Of a DNA stretch of 64,000 nucleotides, positions 13,069-26,700 are shown one piece after another. The DNA is taken from positions 32,348,402 through 32,412,401 of the forward strand of contig NC_088301.1 in the NCBI RefSeq assembly GCF_032854445.1, in the 5' to 3' direction. The translations under genes were made by a program, and so were the position numbers. Within the stretch, counting starts at the first letter, position 1, and each line of letters begins with the position of its first letter. Under the pieces are notes generated by a model. The model was not told the DNA's origin, did no database searches, and saw only the letters and a program-made list of their open reading frames with translations. This stretch comes from Liolophura sinensis. Taxonomy: Eukaryota; Mollusca; Polyplacophora; Chitonida; Chitonidae.

Positions 13069-13346
13069 CTAAATACTAGTAGGTGAAGTTATTTTTAGAT
13101 AGTTTTTCAGTGCTGCGTCTTTTGAGGACCTATTGTTGTTTGTTCTGTGTTTTTTTCTCTTTAAAGCCAAAGAACATCCTTTTGATGGGCTGACTTTTGA
13201 GTAACAACCTTCAAGTGTCATGATGGCTATTAACACATATAGACTTAAGTATATAGTGACAAGATTTCTTACCCATTCTTGTTGGACAGAACCAAAGTCT
13301 GACAATCCTGATTTCGGCACCTCAGGCTGACTTCTGCTCTGATAAC
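13069..13346 (-). CDS. Large gene exon 31 (aa 1629-1720): possible C-terminal membrane segment
   Basis: The frame runs to a stop at 13069. After 'DFGSVQQEW' comes 'LVTIYLSLYVLIAIMTL', a 17-residue hydrophobic stretch, then a basic tail ('LKRKKHRTNNNRSSK'), as in a type I membrane protein. However, GTAAGA directly after the W codon (about 13271) could be a donor, which would make the hydrophobic part intronic. I found no convincing later exon, so I prefer read-through. Confidence 0.6.
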
Positions 13347-16300
13347 CTGCATGGAATGAAATGTTAATAGGAACCATTATTATCCTTAATCCAATATTAT
13401 CACTAATTATCCGTCCAATAGTTTTTCCAGAATTTTTGTCATTTGCATGTCTTTTGTCATACTCAACAATTTTTCAGTCAAATGGCCATGAGGAGACATT
13501 AGGTGTGTGTATACGTACTGTGTCTACTTGTAGCAGGGATAGACCATGCCACCAAAGTACTGCCGCCACTGAAGTACCATGCCGAGACACCAGACAAGAC
13601 ATCCCACCCAGTCACATTATACTAACACTGGGCCAACCAGTCCTGTTTCCTTGCTCTAACCTCTCAGCGCTGAGCGCCAAGTGAGGCAGCAACAGGTACC
13701 ATGTTTGAAGTCTTTGATATGACCCTACCTGGGATTTAATCCTGGGTTTCCAGACTTCGAAGTGGATGCTCCAGCCATTAGGCCGCTGGAGCGGTCACTC
13801 TTAGGCCTGACTAATGAGACCTTTATATACGTATAGAGTTACTACAGTTCTAATATCCATGTGTTGAACAAAAGGTGTATGCTGATATACCAACATTTTC
13901 AGCACAAAGGTACTGACATAAGCAAAAATACTCATTCTTTTCATACAAACAAGTGTTTTACATTACAGAAATGATGTAGTTTCACTGTACTCTGAAATAC
14001 ATTTGATTGAGTAATAATACAAATGTACTTGTGATTTCAAGCAACCCATCCCCTTTGCACAACTATGCATTTTGCACAACCATACAATGTATTTAAGCAC
14101 TAGGCAGAAATACAGGTTGGTATTTTTAACACGTGTTTCTTTAGCTCTCAATCAACAAACATCATTCTCTGCAAAAAAAAAAAATTACTTCTGCAGTACC
14201 TGTGTTTTTGAGTTTGGATTTATGTTTCTCAAGCTGGTTGAGCACCTGTAGACATTCTATGTATGTGGAGCGACAGCTTCGGTCTCCACAAGGCACAGGG
14301 AATCTCGAGTCCTGCAACACAGAAATGTTGTATAAAGCGTTCAAACACACAGAGTCTTCAATATTGGCATTGTTTTGATGATGTTTTATACCACTTTCCT
14401 TCCTCACACAGTAGCTTGTAAATCTTCAGATTGATTTTATGCCTTACACAAGAAGATATCAATTTTTCATTAATTTGATTGGGGTTTTAGGTCATACTCA
14501 AGAATATTTCACTTGTATACCCACGATTATACACAAATACTAGTATCGTATATGATGGCAGTTACACATATTTTCAATGAAACTTGAGTAAACTACCAGC
14601 CTTTTCCAGTAACTGACAAACAGTTACTTTACATACTCCAACAAAGCAAGCTTAGTATGTAGATGAACAGAGATCTCCACCAAACTTCATGTAAGAAGAC
14701 GTGAATGGCCCCATAAGTCTGTATTGCTTCCACATCTCTGAGAATAGCAGAGAACACTAAAGGCCTTCGCCCAGCTAGAGGCCAACAGATTCGCTCGACC
14801 CATATAGACTTTAAACTTTCATTTAATAAAGGGAGAATATAATGCTAAACTTTGTGTGCACAAGCAGGTCACAGCCTTTAGGTCATAATCACCAAATGAG
14901 ATCAGGGAATTGATATGACCTACTTGTGTACACTTAGCTTAACATAGTCTCCCCTGAATACTAGTAGGTGAATATATGGCCTACCAGCAAAACACCCCAG
15001 CAAATGTAAATATGTCATCTTATTGTGATTTTTCTATTTTTTCAGACAGATATTACATTCTTAATGTCCATTGTGTATACTAACAGCAAGGCTCATTATC
15101 CACACAGAGATTGAAAAGGGTCATATTATGTGAAACCTTTCATGGCATCGAAGCTTGTACTGATGACTTAGCCTTAGTTTGAAGGCTCATAACTCAAGCC
15201 TGTAGGTAACTGTTTTCAATGTTCCAATGTTCACTAATCAGCACTGAGTGAGAAAAACATTCTTTTTTATGGCAAATGATTCTGGAACATTTCTACCCTG
15301 TGAAATCAGTGAAATCATCTTGCTCGTTGCCGATTTTACCGAAGTTTGTATAAACAACCAAAACCAGTCGGTCTTATGTTAACCTGAGCAATTGAACTGA
15401 AGCCAGATCTCGAAGTCGCTCGCTGATACTGAGTTGTTGTTTACTAGATCAAATATAAAAATCTATGTTCAGACCATATCCTGATGTTCATCTAAGTCAG
15501 ATCATACTTCCATATATAGAGAAGCGAAGTGAAATGTGACACGAGTTCAATTCATACATTTAATAGCGAAGCGACAATTCTGACTTTTCCTGAGGTCTGC
15601 CCCTCACATTTAAACCATCCTGGTCATAAGAAGGTCAACAACATAAAGGTGCACACAATGCTTTTCTCTGACAGACAGGCCATGTGACTTGCAAATTCCC
15701 GTTTACAGCAATGCTCCAATATTACAAATCTCGCGTGATAATGTGTAAAAAGCTGATAGTGCACCTAGCTCGTCAAGAAGCAGGTGCAACTTCAGGCCTA
15801 GTTAGTGACAATTTACTAAAACCCTAACAGAGTGACTGACTGACTGATTGGCGTTGAATGAAGTGTCCAAGAATCTTTCACTTACATGAAAGCTGTTTTA
15901 TGGGTGGAGAAAAGCGGATTGCCCGATAAAAACCACAAACCTATTTCAGGTAACTCAGAAATCTCCTCCCTTAAACTGGCATGGGAACTGATGGCCAGAA
16001 AAAGTCTGAAAATTCCAAAGAAAGTCTGAAAGTCCTCCCCCCACCTCCAAATTACATTAGCAATCACCTGTTCCACCAAAATCAGCTGCTTTAGCTTTCA
16101 GCTAATTGGAGGAAAAATAGTGTGAGGTGGATTTGAAAACAAGGCCTCACTGGTCAAAGGCCTGACAGTCAGCAAACCAATGCTTTATTACCATCTGAGC
16201 CAGCCAAACGTCGCTAACTGAGCACCACTAGTAGATATGACTTTATCTGGATTGACAGCCTGGCCAGAAATTTATGAAAAAAAAAGTCACTTACTGTGCA

Positions 16301-17733
16301 AGGTCCATCAAATCCACTGTTACCCACACAGTTGGAGATCAGCTTAAACTGGTACGCATTCCTGGAAATCAATTGCCAATTCAATGTAATCACTTATGTA
16401 GAACACAGGATGATGAATTTGCTTCATTGGTCAATTAAACTACTTCACAAATTAATACACTGTTGTTGCGGTTCAATGCTTGAGTTTTCTTTGCTGAGCA
16501 CTAATAAACCCTTTTAGGACAAGATGCTACTTTAAGCGATTGTTGAGATTTAGTCTGTACTGTATTCTCCCATGAGGTGTCATGTCTGATGTCTTCAGAA
16601 CAATGCTTTAGTGAAGCATAATTATTCCTATTATACATGTAGTATCTGGGAAGGTCCTCCTTCAACAAGACATTGACAAGGCCAAAAATAATTCCAAATA
16701 CATAAAGAAAGCCAAGTCTACATTTCAAATCTCAAGGCGCTCAAGTATTTACACACTTTCTATGTAAATGTATGTTTAAAATCTTCAGTTCCCAAAGCTC
16801 AAGTCTTTCTTTCAGTCAAAGAACAAGCAACGAGTAGCATGATAAGTGTAAAGATTGGTTAATGAAGGCATGCTCACTCAAAAGTACAAAATTTATGTTT
16901 TCGATGATGACAAACATAAATGTAAACTTTTGAATTCAAATTTGAATTAATACCAAATGAGCTGGTCAATTTTTGATTAATTAACTACTGGGTGCATGAA
17001 TGTGACGTACTTTGCATGTTCATTACAGTGTCCAAAATCCTTCACTGTTCGCTCATAATTCATTAGCATTGCAAGAATCTGAAAAAGAGAAAATTATTAT
17101 CAAACTTCTTGAAGAAAACTCCACTGTTCTTGCTAGAGTCAATTGGGCTATCAACCCCCTTAGACTGACTTAGATAAGGTGGATTAGTCAAATATTTATT
17201 TATTTATTTACTCATCTGCTTAGTGTTTTACACTGTACTCAAAAACATTTCACTCATACAATGGCAGCCAGCATTTTGGTGGGAAGAAACACAGCAGAGC
17301 ATACACAGTGTCCAGAATATGTATAAAGCTGATTTTATTATCGGGAAACGATCAACAATGAGCCGTTTTTTAAGTAACATGCTTTAGTAATAGCAGACAC
17401 CATAAATTATAGCAAAGTTTTTAAGCATGGATCAAACCAGAGCGCCTGGTATAAACCATCAATCTTTGGCAAGTTTGACAACTTTGCAAATGGCCACACC
17501 AGCATCACAAATTCAAAAACAAACTCTGGGTTTGAACTTGCACTTTGTGTGTCCTAGTGATTGAAAGGCAAGTGTCTCTAGTACTTTCGTGAATTTCCCG
17601 AACATACTTTCTACAATCTGTACCTAAGAGGTTCTCCTCAATGACTTGCTGAGGCAGCTTGACAAAAAAATAAGCACCTCAAGCAAAAAGCTCATTTGAT
17701 GAATGATATAATATTGCAGTTTGCAGCAAATAC

Positions 17734-17783
<50 letters not shown>

Positions 17784-20700
17784 ATATACATATATGTATG
17801 CTTGAGGTTTTTACTTGGTTCTTTTTCATATTACAACAGAGTCGTTAGGTGTGTGAACATATACTGTGTCTTCTCATGGCTAAGTCAGTCCTTGCACTGC
17901 CCTCACTGAAGTATCATGCAGACGACAACAGACATGACACACTACCCAGTCACATTATACTGACACCATGCCAACCAGTTATGTTTCCTTGCTCTGACTT
18001 TTCAGTGCTGAGCACCAAGCGAGGCAGGAACAGGTACCCTTTTTAAAGTTTTTGGGACAATTTGACCCGGGTCTGGTCGTGAGGTCTCCTGACTTCGAAG
18101 CAACTATGATGTGATTGTTTACTTCTAACCTGATATGCTGCTGGAACCATTTTATCAAAAGTAACATCCTTGCTGTCATAGTCAATGTAATCCAAACGCC
18201 CTGCCTGAAACACTGGGTAAACAGATGCAGTATGAAACTACCAATGATGTGGAATTAACAAAAACAAAACAATCAAAATGTTTGCAATGCTGGTGAAACT
18301 GAAGGGTTAATTTCCATCAGCAATAAAAAGTGCTACACAATGTTAATTAGCACAATTAAGTCATCATTTAACTCTGAGGCACATTAACCTTTGAGCAAGG
18401 TGGAATTCCACTGACTTGCAAAACTGTCAACATGAATGATATAAACTGAACATTCTACAATTAAAATTCAATAGATGTGTCTGTCATGAAATGTGGAAAT
18501 TAAGTTGAGAATCTGCTCAGAATGTTGTCTAGAAGGCAAGATGATTTCCAACTAGAAAATTTTCAGCACCAAAGGTAATGCTTTATGACATGTACTTGAG
18601 AAACTTTAGGTCAATTATTATTATCATTATTTTTGGTATTATTATTATCAAAACTATTCAGTCTCAAACCAGACTGTCATCTTACCAATGTTCCACGGTG
18701 CCATATCCTCATACAATGGCAGCTGTAAAAATTTGTCATAAAAGTCTGATTTAATCTCATGTAAAATTCCCATCCTCAACAGGGCTATCAGAGATATAGC
18801 TGTAAACAAAAAGATGTCCCAAATAAACAGTAAAATCAGTCAATTCGGTAAAAGGATATATAACAAATTCACAAAGAGAATAAATATTTTGCCAATGTCA
18901 GAGAAGGGTTTTAAAAAAAAAATATGGACTTTCCTAGCAACTTTTTTTCTTCTTGAAGGTATGTTTATATACTTGGAAAGTTTGATAAACAAGAAAAAGC
19001 ATACAAATATCAATATATATCAATATCAAAGATACTGGATGAAAATGAAGTTTTGAAGAAGCAAGCAACCTGACACAGATGAACAAAATAAATGAAAAGC
19101 AATCCCCCGAAAAAGCATGAGACAAGAAATTCAACTTAAATCCACCAAGTCTGAACAAAGGCTTTGGGTTTGGAAAAGAAACTCGGAGTTTCCAAGTCTC
19201 CAAAAAAATGGAGGGATAGAACTGAAAGGTGTAATATAGATAGTTCCACAGAGGACTCACCATGTAAATTTCCGTATGGAATTTTAAAGCCATCTTGTTC
19301 TCGTATCAGGAACACATCATAGCTGGTTTTGTTTCGAGCCACGCAGTGTTGCTGGTATTTCCTTGAGTGCCCATCTAAACTGTAGTCAAAGTGATGATCA
19401 ACCTATTCAAAACAAAATACACAATTTCACTGATAAATTTACTTTTCACGATCACTTGTTTTCAGTAGAAATGCTCTCGCCAATATTATAGATGTGGCTG
19501 GGATTTTGTGCCAGAACCACCAGAGCCCAGAACAAATACAGCTATAATTTTGAGGTCAAAGGGACCGAAAACTCAAACACGATCTGTAACATGTCTCAGT
19601 GAAACCATAGACCGATTTTTCAATTCTGAAATACCAACTCAAAAAAAGACATCCACAGAAGTGTTGAAGTGCAAAACATGACCGAAGGATCCATAAGTTT
19701 GTTCAAAGTGGATAAAATGACACAAACGTCAAACTTGATTTGTAACCTGTCATGCTGAAGTTTGTATATATTTTCAATCGAATATGGTTGTGGGTTTCCC
19801 CCAAGCTTGATAAATCAATCGAATATGACAAACTGTCCAAAAAATTTGTCACAGTCTGACTTATGATGTGTAAACCTAGAGTCCTCTCTAGTACTTTATT
19901 TATTTGATTGGTGTTTTACACCATACTCACGAATATTTCACTTTTACAATGTCACCCAGCATTATGGAGGGAGGAAACCCACGTCCATCCGCAAGTTGCT
20001 GACAGACTGGCTGTATGTTAAGTCACTAATGGTTATGTTAGATTTGTAGTTAACCAAACTTCACAAAAAGCTCTTTTATACGTGGCTCTATATCAACCAG
20101 AATATAGGAAAAATTGCTACACTTAAGCATACATGTAAGTTTGTTACAGTTATGCCAGTACCTGTACGCTTAAATTCTTGACATCCACTCGTACCAATCT
20201 CCATGGCAGGCTACTGGCCACAGTCGGAAGGGAGACAACTTCAGCTGATATTGTAACATTGACATTAGCCTGAGCACTCTGCAAATATGGATGACATCAG
20301 AATTCAAAGAAACATTTTCTGCTATAATAAAACTAATTCCCTTTTCACTGATATATCCTAATTCCCAAAAGAGCTGAACATTTGTTCAAAAACTGTCTTA
20401 AAACTTAATACCAGATTTCACTTTATGCCAAGTCTTCAGTTTCGTACTTGGCCAAAAAATAACTATGTAAAAGTATATTAAAGGATACGTGAAAAGGAAC
20501 TCTAAAACAAAGATTGTGTTTCTAAGCCAAATGAAGAAAATTACGCCCAAGAGTTTTTTTTTAATTTTTCATTTTTTTGGTGTTTTTATACCTGTTAATA
20601 CCCCTCTATATTATGCATATTTTCCGACAATGCTTGGATTTTTTTCGGAAATTACCTTATCATTAATCGTGCTCAGAGCACGGCGAAAACCTCGAAGTAC

Positions 20701-23700
20701 CCCGAGCCCCTGTGGTCTGTGGTCGCTAAAGTGATGAGCCCTAGTATACATAACTGATCAGTCGACGCCAATTTGCTTTTTGCAGAGATTTTATTAGCAC
20801 ACAACACATTCATTCACAGGTATTTCTCTACATCCAGATATGGTTTGTTACATCATTGCCAGCCATTCCAAATGCGATGGTGTCAGGCTTCAACTTCTTC
20901 AGATTTCCATGTGATATTTCAAAAAGAATGGACGAGGAAAATCGTTTATTTATTTATTTCTTTGATTGGTGTTTTACGCTGAACTCAGAATATTTTAGTT
21001 ATATGACGCTGGCCAGCATTATGGTGGGAGGAAACCTTCCCACATATGACCGCAGAGGAAGCTGGAGCTGGAGCTGAACTCACAGCGACCGCACTGGTGA
21101 GAGACTCCTGGGTTATTACGCTGCGCTAGCTCGCTGACCAAATGAGCCAAAAGAAGAAAAACGGTAGAATTTGGTAATCAAAAATCAGAAAATCTACTCC
21201 ACTACCATAGAGCTACTGTTGACCTTGTGACTACACTGCATCCATGTGAGGCTTCTATATGTGCACAACACAGACCGCAGCAGACAATCCCTATACTTTT
21301 ACAAGATAGGCAGACGGTCAAACTTCAATGTGTTTTTTTAACTGGAACTAGTTAGAACAGTATGTTTTAAAACACAGTTTACATACTAACATAGCCAAAA
21401 TATTGTGCCAAGGGAAGATATGAGATGAAATAAAGGCGTTGGGGTTCTCCTTTAAACAATTTAAGTGTGCCTGAACCACTGTAGAATCGCTTAACATGTA
21501 ATTCACCTTAATTTCACAAGTATTTGACAATATTGTTAAAGACATAATATGGTGGCATTTCACATGCTTTTCAAAATAAAAAAAACATAGTACCAGACTA
21601 CAAAGCCATCACAGTATTTCCAAAAATGTACCTCTGTCTGAGGCTGGTCCAGTTGTTTGCACTGGAAGCTAAAATGTTGATCATAAATGTATCTTCATTT
21701 GACATCCAAAAGTTAATGGGCAACTTTTGAGGCCTTCAAATATTTCATACATGACTGAAATATTATTTAGTCAGATACAACTGAATTAAATTGCTTGTAG
21801 AAACCCATTAGGATGTATACATACCTCTCTCAGGAACTTTAACTCTGCACCTTCATAAATGGTTAAAGGATGATTTGCCCCCATAAACTGATGTTGAGAA
21901 TGGAAAGATATTTAATAATTACTATGGTGAGAAATGCACTCTAGAATTTTTTCATGTAGATGACTGTAACCAGGTTTAAACAAAAACAGGAAATCAGTGA
22001 CAGGAGTAAATCACTACTGAACCGCCAGATGCCTGACAAATCTACTGGCAACCAAACTACATGTAGCACGAGCTGGAGTCAACTCTGTAACCTCATTGGT
22101 TATTAAAGGATGATGCATGGGCTTTAGCGGGAATGCTGTAGCCAAAATCACAAGTGAGGTCCCAGGGAAGGAAGGACTAGTTTTCAAGACGATTCTTCAA
22201 AACTCAAAACTGTTAAAAACTTAAACTAAATTCTTTCTTCTAAGCTGATTTGTAAAACCATCGTGGTGGAATAGAAGGAGGAACAACTTGTCCAGTCATC
22301 TCAGCGAGTCAGAGCCTTTGTACTCTGAATGAAACCTTCTGAGACCACAGAGCCTTTGATACCATACTTCAGAGCATGTGCATGAATCGGGTATCTGCCT
22401 CAAAAAGAATCCCATCATGCGCACTTACTTTGAGTAAGTTCACTTTTTTGTTAACATTAATTTCTAAATTTCTCAAAAACCTCGGTTGGTCAACACAGGT
22501 GTGAATGCGCACTTACTTTTACCACAAGCCAGACAAATGCTTGGGGTTAATTTCGTATTTAACAAGTTTTCAGTCATACATGTATAACGACGAGGAGTCA
22601 TTAAGCATGTGCACATATATATATATATGTGTACATATATTGTGGCTGGGAGAGCCTATGCTGCCAAAGTGCTGTCACCACTAAGTATGCCAAAGGCACC
22701 GGACATGATAACCAACCCAGTCACATTATACTGATATTGGGAAAACTAGTCCTGTTTCCTTGCTCTAACCTCTCAGTGCAGAGAGCCAAGCCACGCAGCA
22801 ATAAGTACCATTTTTTTAAAGTCTTTGGTATGACCCGGCCCAGGTCCCACAAGTGATCCACAAGGCAGACAAGTTACAACGCAGAGCTCAAGTCCTTCTG
22901 TGTTGGTATTATACACAGAAAACTTTGGAAAACCCGAGGTGTTCATCGTTTTTCTACTTCCCTGGTAAAACTACCATGTGCAACTGAATGCTACATAACT
23001 ACATAACAACAAACCACTTAACTGCACTTTTTGACAATAAATAATCTGTTCATGGCAATCATTTAGAGAGGGATCAAATTAAATAACGGTTTCAAAAAAA
23101 ATCATAACCTAACTACCTTTTTCTTGTAATCACTGGGGCTGTTCTCAAACAGGTAATAATCCTCTGATGGGAAAAATGTCGTCATCGCTAAGGAAAAGAT
23201 CTGGAAAACCAACAGCAATAAAAATATAAAACATGCAACTTACAAGGATAACTCATACAACTGGATTTGCAGTAACAGCTGTCTCACAATTCAGCAGAAT
23301 TCAATAAACTGGTACTGACACTCTCTTGGGTTTTGTTGACCAGACTTTCTTCTCTATTTACATAATGTTAACTTCAAATGCTCTTTTAAACGAAATAATA
23401 CAATGCGCTTGATCGCAGTATCCTTTTGTCTTTCTTCTGGAAAGCAAGCTAGCATTTTTTGTGAGATTTTAAAGTTGTGTTTTGATATGACAAACAAGGT
23501 GTGTCAATTCAACTCTGTCAAAGTGGATTGTCACTGTTGCACAACTGGTTGTGCGCACAGATTTTCAGACAGTGCTCTAGGTCTGTTGAGCTGAAATACT
23601 GAACTATTACAACCAAGATGGAGACATGGCCAATTAAAAATTGTCTGTTCATATTCATGGGTCTGAGCTGTCAATTTTAGGCAGGTACACTCATGCATCA

Positions 23701-26700
23701 TCACTGGTAACTCCACACCAACCTCAAACTTGTCGAAATTGGACAAATTTCAACTCAATCGCCCACAGTGTGAGGAAAACATACAGGGGATATCAGTGCC
23801 ACCATTGGTCAAGTTAGACCTTTCTAGTTCCTGTGATGCACATGGAGTTATTTAGGCTCAATCTCACGACTAATGTCCTTTTGCTGACCCACAATAAACA
23901 TTCAAAACAAGGCCTAATATTGCTGTGGAGGGAAACATCGAGAAAATGGTTTGATGTTTATGTTTGGGATTCTTTCTAACAAGGTATGCCAAAGACCAAA
24001 AAAATAATACGATATATAAGATAATATGTAAGAATACATACAGGGAAACTCAGAGCACAACTAACTGGAGTCTTGCCTTCTGTCAGGTTAAAGCATAGCA
24101 AGGTGGTATGGCTACACTATTAAAGCTCTTGAGAATTGTGCCACTGCTGGCAATGATGTAAAGCCAAACCAGAAACTTCCACTGAGGTTGGGATTACTAG
24201 TTTCCAGAACCGTGAGGAGTATGCATTCAAACGTGGCAGCTGCAGTTGGAATTTTTCAAATTTCAACCAGTTTGAGGCTTGTTTGGATTTACCAGCGATG
24301 GAATCCACAGCTGACATGTCCAGAGTAAGGACAGAAGCATTTTTAAATACCAATCAAGTATCCTAACTTGATGCAGAAAAATGTGAAGAACCCAGGGTTG
24401 TAACAGTTTACTGTGAGAAGAGCCTGCTAGAATCATACTCCTGACCTGTTACTTACCTCAGCAGAAGGCACCTGAACAAAGCTGGTCACTGCAGAGGCTA
24501 AGACTTCTCCCAGGAAATGGTTAAACTCAGGCCTGGGGCCCTTCTTCATCAAGTTCAGGAACACAGATGAACCTAGAACATTTAAACCATGTTGAAAAGG
24601 CTAGGTATGGACACAAAAAGTTCACTCTAGCCAGGCATCACACACAGGGTATGCTCTAGTGGCAAGTGACATACAGGACATGCATGTACCCTAGTGGCAA
24701 GTGGCATACAGGGTGTGCTCTAGTGGCAAGTGCAATAGAGGGTGTGCCCTAGTGGCAAGTGCAATAGAGGGTGTGCCCTAGTGGCAAGTGACATACAGGA
24801 CATGCATGTACCCTAGTGGCAAGTGGCATACAGGGTGTGCTCTAGTGGCAAGTGCAATAGAGGGTGTGCCCTAGTGGCAAGTGACATACAGGATATGCCC
24901 TAGTGGTAACTGACATACAGGGTGTGCCCTATTGGCAAGTGATATACAGAGTGTGCCCTAGTGGCAAGTGGCATACAGGGTGTGCTCTAGTGGCAAGTGA
25001 CATACAGGATGTGCCCTAGTGGCAAGTGACATACAGGGTGTGCCCTATTGGCAAGTGATATACAGAGTGTGCCCTTGTGGCAAGTGACATACAGGGTGTG
25101 CCCTAGTGGCAAGTGGCATACAGGGTGTGCTCTAGTGGCAAGTGCAATAGAGGGTGTGCCCTAGTGGCAAGTGACATACAGGATGTGCCCTAGTGGCAAG
25201 TGACATACAGGGTGTGCCCTATTGGCAAGTAATATACAGAGTGTGCCCTAGTGGCAAGTGGCATACAGGGTGTGCTCTAGTGGCACATGGCATACAGGGT
25301 GTGCTCTAGTGGCAAGTGACATACAGAATGTGCCCTACTGGCAAGTGGCATACAGAGTGTGCTCTAGTGGCAAGTGACATACAGGACATACATGTACCCT
25401 AGTGGCAAGTGACATACAGGACATGCATGTACCCTAGTGGCAAGTGTCACAGAAGACACACAAGTGGCAAGTGACATACAAGACAGACCAATTAGTGGCA
25501 AGTGACACAGAAGACACACCAAGTGGCAAGTGACATACAAGACAGACCAATTCGTGGCAAGTGACACAGAAGACACACCAAGTGGCAAGTGACATACAAG
25601 ACAGACCAATTCGTGGCAAGTGACACAGAAGACACACCAAGTGGCAAGTGACATACAAGACAGACCAATTCGTGGCAAGTGACACAGAAGACACACCAAG
25701 TGGCAAGTGACATACAAGACAGACCAATTCGTGGCAAGTGACACAGAAGACACACCAAGTGGCAAGTGACATACAAGACAGACCAATTCGTGGCAAGTGA
25801 CACAAAAGACACAGCTCAGTGGCCAATGTCATGGAAGACATACCGTTAGATGATGTATCTGTGTACTCACCAATGAACTGATATCGTAGAAAGTCAGGAC
25901 TTTTAACCATTTTCTGAGTGAAATCCCTGTTGATGTCCAAAACGCAGATTGCAACATTGTGTAAATTCTCTGCCTTTAATTCCTTATATAACTGTTCTGC
26001 CAGGGTCTTCTCCTCTTGAAGGGACACAAATGTGCTGTTTCTGTACTTGGCGGTCAGGCTGGATATCAACAACCCTACAAGTACAACTCAAACTCAAGTT
26101 AACCTATTTTATTTAATTATTTTACTGGTATTTTAGGCTATATTGAAGGGTATTTCACTTATATAAATTTTCATGGAAGGAGAAAGTCTGAGAGGCTGGA
26201 GAAAACCAAAGCATCTGGGTATACATCAGCCACATGCACATGTGAAGCAACAACTGAACCGGTGGGAGAAGGGCATCAGTTAGAATCATGCGCAATAATC
26301 TCAACCACACACCCAACCATCAAGTTAGTATTATTTCTTTATTTATTTGACTGGAGTTTAACATGGTGCTCCAGAACATTTCACTTAACCTTTGGCAGTC
26401 AGGTCAATCTGCGGAGGAAATTGGATACATCCACCCACCTTTGGCAGGCACGTGACAAACCTCCAGCTGCAGATGCAGCAACAACAGCTGGATTTAAAAC
26501 TGCGATCTCATTGGTCAAGGGCTTGACAGCTGAAGAGATCTAGCTTTTTAAGTATCAGTGCCAGTGAGGTCTCCTCTAATTATGGTATCAGCATGCATGT
26601 TTAGAAAGCCCGCTAAGAGCATGCATGTACATGTGTGTTTCATAACATGATGAAATGGTTTCCACTCTCCATGCATGTGTTGCTTCTTTATAATCAAAAC

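Noticed and set aside
25364-25812. 140-codon Cys/His-rich frame, as if zinc-binding
   Set aside because: Made entirely of the 59-bp repeat. Kept only as a possible retained-intron extension of exon 20.
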